A stretch of 64,000 nt of DNA from VRUE01 sp963729995 (lineage in GTDB: Bacteria; Actinomycetota; Thermoleophilia; Solirubrobacterales; 70-9): contig CAVSPF010000003.1 of NCBI GenBank assembly GCA_963729995.1, forward strand, positions 124,001 to 188,000, read 5' to 3'. The position numbers and the translations under genes are program-made. Shown in pieces: positions 58,003 to 64,000 of the stretch (position 1 is the first letter of the stretch; every line of letters begins with the position of its first letter). The notes beneath the pieces were generated by a model. The model was given only the letters and a program-made list of their open reading frames with translations, was not told the origin of the DNA and did no database searches.

Positions 58003-59336
58003 CGGCGGACCTCGATCCGCACTCGGGTGCCGGCGCCGCGAGCCGAATCGACGCTGAGCTCCGCACCCGCCTGCTGGGCCAGGTCGCGCAGCAGGGTGAG
58101 GCCGAAATGGCCCCCCTGCGTCCCCTCCGCGGCGTGCTCGGGCTCGAACCCGCGGCCGTCATCGGCAACGGTCAGCGCAACATGGGCCTCGTTCTCGGAC
58201 ACCGTGACGCTGAGCCTATGCGCACCGGCGTGGGCCGCGGCGTTGCGAACCGCCTCCTGCGCCACGCGGAACAGCAGCGCCTCGTCCTCGGCCTCCAGCT
58301 GCAGCCCCTCCGGGACTTCGACCTCGGTCTCGATCCCGCGGGCGGCCAGCGGCGCGACGAGGTCGGAGAGGGCGGCGGCGAGCCCGGCCTGCCGCAGGCT
58401 GGGCGGGTAGATCTCCACCAGGAGGCTGCGCAGGCCGCGCACGCCATGGCGGGTCTGCTCCGCGGCGCGGCGCAGCTCCGCGGCGGCCGGCTCGTCGCCC
58501 TCCTTCGCCGTGCGCTCGGCCGCGGCGGCGAGGCTGAAGGAGACGCCGGCCAGGTCCTGGACGATCCCGTCGTGCAGGTCGCCGGCGATGCGGCGGCGCT
58601 CCGCGGCTGAGGCGTCGACCGCTCGCTCCAGCAACGCCTCCCGCTCGCGGCTGTTGCGGCGCATCCTGCGCGCCATCGAGGCCGCCAGCGGCAGCTGCGC
58701 GAGGTAGAGCACGATCAGCGCCACCGCCAGCGCCGGCAGGAAGGCGAGCCAGATTTCGCGAGCGCTGGCGGCAACGGAGCTGAAGTGCTGGTAGGCCTCG
58801 AACAGCAGCCGCCGCCCCGTGGGCGTCCTCACCGGCAGGTAGACCTCGAGCAGCTTGCCCAGGCCACGCTCGGAGCGGTTCTCGGGCAGCGTGAGGTTGC
58901 TGATGCCGGAGTCGACCGTGCCGGTGCGCAGCGAGGCGACCTCGTCCCTGCCGAGCGTGAAGCGCTGGCCGATCAGGCCCTTGACATCGGAATAGACGAT
59001 GCGGCCCGACGGCGTCCAGAGCTTGACGCGCACGATCGGGTCGCGCAGCACGCGGGAGTGGACGATGTGATCGAAGCGGGCGATCGCCCTGGGCCGGCCT
59101 CGCACGAGCGCCGTGCTGAGATTGGGTTCGACGATCCCGCGACCGACGATCTGGGTCACCTCTCGCGCGTTCTTCAGCGCCTCGGTGGTGCCGACGTTGC
59201 GCAGCACGAGAAAGGCGACGACGCCGACCACGGTCAGGGCGACCACGCCGCCGATCGCGAACCTGGCGACGGCTCCCCCGACGGACGGGTCCGCCTGGGT
59301 ATTGGCTCGCTGCGAACGAGCCCGCTTCGCTCTCAT
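57999..59336 (-). CDS. NarX/DesK-type sensor histidine kinase
   Basis: 445 residues. N-terminal membrane helix (FAIGGVVALTVVGVVAFLVL), an extracytoplasmic sensor ~55-190 (VLRDPIVRVKLWTPSGRIVYSDVKGLIGQRF, a CHASE/single-Cache-like look), second helix (IWLAFLPALAVALIVLYLAQL), then HisKA_3 with phospho-His in RRRIAGDLHDGIVQDLAGVSFSL and an HATPase with NAAAHAGA and DDGRGFEPEHA. ATG at 59336; the longer upstream frame overlaps the divergent protease gene and is not protein-like. Confidence 0.92.
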   Translation of the reverse strand: MRAKRARSQRANTQADPSVGGAVARFAIGGVVALTVVGVVAFLVLRNVGTTEALKNAREVTQIVGRGIVEPNLSTALVRGRPRAIARFDHIVHSRVLRDPIVRVKLWTPSGRIVYSDVKGLIGQRFTLGRDEVASLRTGTVDSGISNLTLPENRSERGLGKLLEVYLPVRTPTGRRLLFEAYQHFSSVAASAREIWLAFLPALAVALIVLYLAQLPLAASMARRMRRNSREREALLERAVDASAAERRRIAGDLHDGIVQDLAGVSFSLAAAAERTAKEGDEPAAAELRRAAEQTRHGVRGLRSLLVEIYPPSLRQAGLAAALSDLVAPLAARGIETEVEVPEGLQLEAEDEALLFRVAQEAVRNAAAHAGAHRLSVTVSENEAHVALTVADDGRGFEPEHAAEGTQGGHFGLTLLRDLAQQAGAELSVDSARGAGTRVRIEVRR

Positions 59337-59444
59337 CGTCTCAAGGCTCCTCGGCGTTTCGCGGAACCAGGGTATCCGTGAACCGGTTGGCAATGCCGTC
59401 CGTATTCGGTGGACAAAGGTTGAAAGCCGAGCATTCGCGATCGA

Positions 59445-59450
59445 TACCTT
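59445..59450 (+). promoter_or_regulatory. -10 box TACCTT, leaderless promoter of subtilase gene
   Basis: TACCTT, 7 nt, ATG at 59458; no ribosome site in between. Confidence 0.65.
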
Positions 59451-59457
59451 CTGGGTG

Positions 59458-60575
59458 ATGCGGCAAGGGGAAAAGGTCCGTGCCCGCATGCGGGGGCTGC
59501 CAGTTGCGGCGGTCGCCTTCCTCTGCGCGGCGGTGCCGGCCTCCGCCGTGGCGGCAGCCGGCCCGACGGGCGGCGGTGTCCTCTCGCCGCGCCTGGCGGC
59601 GCTGGCGAAGCCCGCCGTGCGCTCCCTGCCGCCCGCCAGGCAGGCCAGGCTGCTGAGCCTCGCCAGCCGGGGACCGGGCAGCCTGCTGCGGCAGGGCAAC
59701 CGCGTCCTCGTCGACGTGCGCTTCGAGAGCGGCGCCGCGGCTGGAGTGGCCGACCTGCGCGCCGCCGGGGCGAAGATCGTCAACGTCAGCCGCGGCTACC
59801 AGACCGTAACCGTGGCGGCGACCCCCGCCGAGCTGCGCGCCCTCGCCGGCGTCGCAAGGGTAGCCGGCGTCACCGAGGTGCTCACGCCGATGGTCTTCGG
59901 CGCTGTGGGCTGCCCCTCCGGCGCCACCGTCTCCGAGGGCGACGCCCAGCTGCGAGCCGCGGAAGCGCGCAGCGGCTTCAACCTCGACGGCAGCGGCGTC
60001 ACGGTCGGCATCCTCTCCGACTCCTTTAACCAGGCGACCAAGGCGGCCGATGGCAGCGGTCTGGTCGCAACCCATGCTCGAGAAGACGAAGAAAGCGGCG
60101 ATCTGCCCGGCGTCCGCAATCCCTGCGGTCAGACGACACCGGTCGACGTGCTCGAAAACGACCTTTTCGAACCCGAAAAGGAAGAACCCGCGGACGAGGG
60201 GCGGGGCATGGCCCAGGTCGTCCACGACCTGGCGCCGGGCGCGAACCTCGCCTTCGCGAGCGCCTTCAACGGAGAGTTCCAATTCGCCGAAAGCATCGAA
60301 AGGCTGGCGAGGCCGGTTGCGGAAGGCGGTGCGGGGGCGAAGGTCATCGCCGACGACGTCGCCTACTTCGACGAGCCGTTCTTCCAGGACGGCCCGGTTG
60401 CGGACGCGATCAACGAAGTCACGTCGAAAGGCGCCGACTACTTTTCGGCCGCCGGCAACGACAGCCTGAGCGAAGCGGGAACCGGGAACGAAATCGGCTC
60501 CTGGGAAGCACCGGCTTTCCGCGAAACCCCGAACTGCCCGCCGGCGCTGGTGGCCAAAGTTGGCGCAGCGAATGC
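59458..60575 (+). pseudogene. Exported S8-like protease, N-terminal part (interrupted by IS66-family element)
   Basis: Residues 1-372 of a subtilase. Signal peptide (GLPVAAVAFLCAAVPASAVAAA), a pro-region, then GSGVTVGILSDSFNQ with the catalytic Asp and DEGRGMAQVVHDLAPGANLAFAS, where Glu stands where subtilisins have the catalytic His, as in sedolisins. FSAAGNDS is the oxyanion Asn region. The frame ends in TAA made by the inserted element (60577). Joining 60575 to 62112 restores an uninterrupted 835-residue frame. Glu codons switch from GAG to mostly GAA near 60066. Confidence 0.85.
60568..60575 (+). repeat. Target-site duplication, left copy
   Basis: GCGAATGC, identical to 62104-62111; 8 bp is the size expected for IS66-family insertions. 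Confidence 0.9.
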
Positions 60576-62103
60576 GTAAGCGTTCAGCCTGGTAGGGGGA
60601 CATAACCGCCGCCCGGCGAACTCCTCAGGCGTGGAGCGCGCCGAGGCCGAAGCGGTCTATGACGCCGGTCGCGAGGCCTGCGTCGAGTTCCTCGTCGAGC
60701 TGACGGCACGCTATGAGCGCCAGGTCACCCGCCTGGAGGCACGAATCGAGCGTCTCGAGGAGAAGCTGCGCGAGAACTCCCAGAACTCCTCGCGCCCACC
60801 GTCGGCCGACCCGCCGGGAAAGTCTCAGCCCCAACGCGGTTCGAGCACACGCAAGCAGGGTGGGCAGCCCGGGCACGAAGGCACAACACGCAAGCTCGCG
60901 GCCGCCTCGGAGCTGGATGAAGTCGTCGATCACTGGCCCGAGCGCTGCTCGGGCTGCGGGCAGGACTTCGGTTTCGGCGACCGGGATCCCGCCGGCGAGC
61001 CCCGCCGCCACCAGGTCACGGAGCTGCCGCCGATCGCGGTGCATGTCACCGAGCACCGGGCCCACGCCCTGCGCTGCCCCGGCTGCGGGAAGAGCACCCG
61101 GGCAGCGCTGCCCGGGGGTGTCCGGGCAAGTGCCTTCGGCCCTCGCCTGCAGGCGGCGGTCGCCCTGCTGTCGGTGCGCAACCGGGTTTCCCGCCGCGAC
61201 GCCTCAGAGCTCTGCGGGGAGCTGTTTGGCTGCGCGGTTTCGACCGGCTCGGTCGACGCGATCTGCCAGCGCGCCTCCGGCGCTCTTGCATCTCCCTACG
61301 CCGAGCTGCGCGAGGCGGTCAAAGACGCCACGGTCCTCTTTGTCGATGAGACCGGCTGGCGCAACGCCGGGCAAAAGCGCACCCTCTGGGGCGCCATCAC
61401 CGACACCTCCGCTGCCTTCCACATCGCCGCCGACCGCCATGAGCGCGAGCTGCCGGAGCTGATCGGCGAGAGCTTCGCCGGGATCGTCTCCTCCGATCGC
61501 TGGTGGGCCTATGACTCCCTGGACCCGGCGCGCCGGCAGGTCTGCTGGGCCCACCTTCTGCGCGACTTCCGCCGCCACTCCGAAGGCTTGGCCGAGCAGG
61601 GTAGCTTCGGGGAGGAAGGGCTCGAGATCTGCCGCGAGCTGTTCGCGGCCTGGGACGCCTTCGCCACCCACGGCGATCGGGAGCGCCTGGCTCGTGAGAT
61701 CGCTCCGCTCAAGCAGCGCCTGCAGGCGCTGCTTGAGCCCCACCGGGTCAAGAGCACCCGCAACCGTCAGTTCCGCACCTTCGCCCGCAACCTCCTGAAG
61801 CTCTGGCCGGCGCTTTGGACCTTCACCGAAGTCGAGGGGGTGGAGCCGACCAACAACCGGGCCGAGAGGGGGCTTCGCTCCGCGGTGATCTACCGCAAGG
61901 TCTCCCTCGGCAGCCAGTCGGAGGCCGGTGAGCGCTTCGCCGAGCGGATGCTTTCGGTCTCCCAGACCTGCCGGCTGCAGGGGCGATCTCTGTTCGACTT
62001 CCTCGTCGAGGCACTCACGGCGGGCGCCCGGGCGAGCCCTGCTCCTTCGCTTGTTTGAGCGGGAGGGCGGGAATCTCAGGCGTCAGTGGGGCTGAACGCT
62101 TAC
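60576..62103 (+). mobile_element. IS66-family insertion sequence
   Basis: 1528 bp. Terminal inverted repeats GTAAGCGTTCAGCC (60576-60589; reverse complement at 62090-62103) with perfect 8-bp direct repeats GCGAATGC on either side. It carries one gene, a TnpC-type transposase, and lacks the tnpA and tnpB genes of classical IS66, like the single-gene (ISBst12-type) branch. Perfect duplications and an intact gene suggest a recent insertion. Confidence 0.95.
60631..62058 (+). CDS. IS66-family transposase (TnpC type)
   Basis: 475 residues. N-terminal coiled coil (ERQVTRLEARIERLEEKLRENSQNSSRPPSADPP), a zinc-binding region with ERCSGCGQDFGF and LRCPGCGKS, and a DDE catalytic core: VLFVDETGWRNAG, IVSSDRWWAYDSLD and the Glu in TNNRAERGLRSAVIYRK. 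GTG start. Looks complete and potentially active. Confidence 0.95.
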   Translation: MERAEAEAVYDAGREACVEFLVELTARYERQVTRLEARIERLEEKLRENSQNSSRPPSADPPGKSQPQRGSSTRKQGGQPGHEGTTRKLAAASELDEVVDHWPERCSGCGQDFGFGDRDPAGEPRRHQVTELPPIAVHVTEHRAHALRCPGCGKSTRAALPGGVRASAFGPRLQAAVALLSVRNRVSRRDASELCGELFGCAVSTGSVDAICQRASGALASPYAELREAVKDATVLFVDETGWRNAGQKRTLWGAITDTSAAFHIAADRHERELPELIGESFAGIVSSDRWWAYDSLDPARRQVCWAHLLRDFRRHSEGLAEQGSFGEEGLEICRELFAAWDAFATHGDRERLAREIAPLKQRLQALLEPHRVKSTRNRQFRTFARNLLKLWPALWTFTEVEGVEPTNNRAERGLRSAVIYRKVSLGSQSEAGERFAERMLSVSQTCRLQGRSLFDFLVEALTAGARASPAPSLV

Positions 62104-62111
62104 GCGAATGC
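62104..62111 (+). repeat. Target-site duplication, right copy
   Basis: GCGAATGC, matching 60568-60575 on the other side of the insertion. Confidence 0.9.
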
Positions 62112-63501
62112 GGCTGATTGCATGGATTTTAAGCCGGGGCCGGGAACCGAAAACACATTTGGCATCACCGTTGAAGCAGGCGCAACGTTGACGGTCGACC
62201 TGCAGTGGGCTGAACCCTGGTTCGGAGTGGAAACCGATCTGGACGAGTTCCTGCTCGACTCTGCGGGGAACCCGATCGAAGTCGAATCCAAACTTGTGGG
62301 GAGCGCTGAAGACAACGTCAGCGGCTCTCGGAAACCGGTGGAGGTCTTCCAGTGGGAAAACACCGGACCGGAACAGGAAGTCAAGCTCGCGATCGACCGC
62401 TGCGTCCTCTCCTGCAATCCGGCTGCGAACCCTTTGGCGCCGCCGCCCCGCCTCAAGTTCGCCCTGCTGGAGAACGGTAGGGGGGTTTCTCACACCACTC
62501 ATCCGGTTTCAACCGAAGGCGACACGGTCGGGCCGACGGTCTTCGGCCACGCCGGCTCCAACGCGGCGATCAGCGTGGGGGCTGTCCGCTACAACGACAG
62601 CACGGAACCCGAGCTCTACTCCTCGCGCGGGCCCGTGACCCACTACTTCGGCCCGGTCGAAGGCACATCTCCTGCGCCGAAACTGGCATCCCCCGAAACG
62701 CTCGCCAAGCCCGACATCGCGGCGACCGACTGCGGCGTGACGACGTTCTTCGCTCGCTTCAGGCCCGAAGAAGGCGTCTGGAGGTTCTGTGGGACCTCCG
62801 CCGCGGCGCCGCACGCCGCCGCGGTCGCCGCCCTGATGCGCCAGGCGAGCCCCGCGCTGAGCCCCGCGCAGGTCCGCTCGGCGCTCGCTTCCACCGCCAG
62901 GCCGGTTGGGTCCTTCGGCTCCGATGCGGTCGGCGCCGGGTTGGTCGACGCCTTCGGGGCTGTAGCCGCGACCGCGCTGCCGCCCACGATCGCGATCACC
63001 GAACGGCCGGCGCCGCTCAGCAGGAACCGCAGCCCGAGAATCGGCTTCGCCGCGAACCGGCCGGTCTCCTTCGCCTGTTCGCTCGACGGCGGCGCGCCGC
63101 AGCCGTGTGCTTCGCCGTTCACGTCCCCCAGGCCGCTCGCCGACGGCAAGCACGTCTTCGCGGTCAGCGGAGTCGACGTCGCGGGACTGACCGGGATGAG
63201 CGAAACCGTGTCGTTCACGGTCGACACGAAGCCCCCGCGCACCTTCTTTCGCAGGCACCCGCACAAGGTGATCCGCACCCGCCAGCGCATGGTGAGGGCC
63301 GCCTTCCGCTTCGGCGCCAACGAGGAAGGGGTCAGCTTCATCTGCCGGGTGGACGGCGGCCTGCCCCGCTTCTGCAGGGAAAACTTCGCGCGGCGGTTCA
63401 GGGTTGGCCCACATGCCGTGCGGGTGACGGCCCGCGACGCGGCGGGCAACGTCGACCGCACGCCCGCGGTCTATCGCTTCCGCGTGCGGCGAGTCGGCTG
63501 A
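62112..63501 (+). pseudogene. Exported S8-like protease, C-terminal part
   Basis: Remaining ~460 residues of the interrupted protease. Reads ADCMDFKPGPGTENTF..., a jelly-roll-like insert, then VFGHAGSNAAISVGAVRYND and the catalytic Ser in FCGTSAAAPHAAAVAALMRQASPAL, followed by two Ig/FN3-like repeats (ITERPAPLSRNRSPRIGFAANRPVSFACSLDGG... and PPRTFFRRHPHKVIRTRQRMVRAAFRFGANEEGVSFICRVDGG). No start of its own except a weak one inside the duplication. Glu codons are mostly GAA. Confidence 0.85.
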
Positions 63502-63531
63502 CGATCGCCGCTTGGCGGCGTCGCGGGGCCC

Positions 63532-64000
63532 TCAGTCCATCGTCTCTGCGGAGCGCAGTCGTTCGGCCAGTGCCGAGTAGCGGCCGCTGCCGTCGTCGCG
63601 GCGCACGCTCATCGCCAGCGCCCCGGGGTCACCGACGAGCACACAGCTCTGGCGGGCGCGGGTGATCGCGGTATAGAGGAGCGGGCGGGTGAGCATTCGC
63701 GCGTGCGAGCGGTGGCAGACGCCGACCACGACCGGGACCTCGCAGCCCTGCGCCTTGTGCACGGAGATCGCGTAGGCGAGGCGCAGGTCGGCCGTCTCGC
63801 CGTAGGGGATGACCAGCGAGCCGCCCTCGTCGGTGTCGACGACGATCGCCGCCTCCTCCGGGTCGTCGGAGCGGAGGAAGACGATCGAGCCGTTCATCAG
63901 GCCCAGCTCGTGCGAGTTGCGGGTCTGGATGAGGCGGTCGCCGACCCGGAAGCGGTCGTTAAGCAGCCGCTTTCCGTCCGGGTTGAGCCGCTCCTGCAGG
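63532..64000 (-). CDS. RecD2-like helicase, C-terminal part (continues past window end)
   Basis: The frame is open through the window edge (partial gene; C-terminal 155 codons visible). LQERLNPDGKRLLNDRFRVGDRLIQTRNSHELGLMNG and LRLAYAISVHKAQGCEVPVVVGVCHRSHARMLTRPLLYTAITRARQSCVLVGD are the UvrD_C_2/RecD C-terminal region with motif V/VI features. ATP-dependent DNA helicase of the RecD2 (RecD-like, exodeoxyribonuclease V alpha-related) group, probably in repair. An internal ATG at 63897 is not the true start. Confidence 0.85.
   Translation of the reverse strand, partial: LQERLNPDGKRLLNDRFRVGDRLIQTRNSHELGLMNGSIVFLRSDDPEEAAIVVDTDEGGSLVIPYGETADLRLAYAISVHKAQGCEVPVVVGVCHRSHARMLTRPLLYTAITRARQSCVLVGDPGALAMSVRRDDGSGRYSALAERLRSAETMD

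Noticed and set aside
63502..63531. Small hairpin CGCCGC-TTG-GCGGCG between protease and RecD2-like gene
   Set aside because: Only 6-bp stem and no U-run; too weak to call a terminator.

Overview
The window is about 64 kb of very GC-rich, densely packed bacterial DNA. It most resembles a soil actinobacterium of the Thermoleophilia/Solirubrobacterales type. This rests on an actinobacterial-type integration host factor, an FprA-type ferredoxin reductase, a HemQ-type coproheme decarboxylase, YrbE/Mkl permease genes, many GTG/TTG starts, and several promoters whose -10 box sits exactly 7 nt before a start codon (leaderless mRNAs). The lineage is inferred from gene families only. I see no rRNA, tRNA or CRISPR array.

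Layout. 0-1.2 kb: the 3' part of a tyrosine recombinase. 1.1-13.5 kb: an acyl-CoA island with two acyl-CoA dehydrogenases, enoyl-CoA hydratase, acyl-CoA carboxylase beta chain, a BKACE enzyme, a class III CoA-transferase/racemase, MerR, SDR, nitrilase and TetR. 13.5-14.4 kb: three small membrane or envelope genes. 14.4-18.6 kb: DegV, then an Fe-S/haem group (ErpA-like, CGFS glutaredoxin, BolA, FprA, HemQ). 18.6-23 kb: a membrane phosphatase-like protein and a glycosyltransferase fused to a flippase-like domain. 23-28.8 kb: MetH, an aldehyde dehydrogenase and a lipoprotein. 29-36.4 kb: two MlaE/YrbE permeases, an Mkl ATPase, an RND/MMPL exporter, a thioredoxin-fold protein and a B3/B4 protein. 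36.4-39.5 kb: mIHF and a divergent serine-palmitoyltransferase-like/ceramide-synthase-like pair. 40-43.2 kb: an AlkA-like glycosylase and a PAS-GAF-GGDEF-EAL protein. 43.2-46 kb: a thiamine-precursor ABC transporter under a TPP riboswitch. 46-53.3 kb: TSUP permease, Rrf2, MoxR/VWA pair, LppX-like lipoprotein, Ca2+/H+ exchanger, Bcp peroxiredoxin. 53.4-57.4 kb: a third acyl-CoA dehydrogenase, TypA, a cold shock protein and a tiny basic exported protein. 57.4-59.3 kb: a NarL-type two-component system. 59.5-63.5 kb: an exported subtilase split by an IS66-family insertion. 63.5 kb to the end: the C-terminus of a RecD2-like helicase.

The most unusual signal is a set of roughly 110-bp hairpin elements. 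Three copies (18642-18755, 19155-19264 inverted, 39429-39537) share conserved core ends and a long perfect stem whose outer sequence differs from copy to copy. A fourth element with the same architecture but a different core (32861-32983) is spliced in frame into an RND transporter gene. At least two of the four lie in frame inside open reading frames, as in the Rickettsia palindromic elements.

Regulation can be read in several places: one TetR-type palindrome is placed identically downstream of the -10 boxes of two distant operons; the TPP riboswitch carries the Shine-Dalgarno and start of the gene it controls; and a run of TAnnnT-N7-start promoters recurs.
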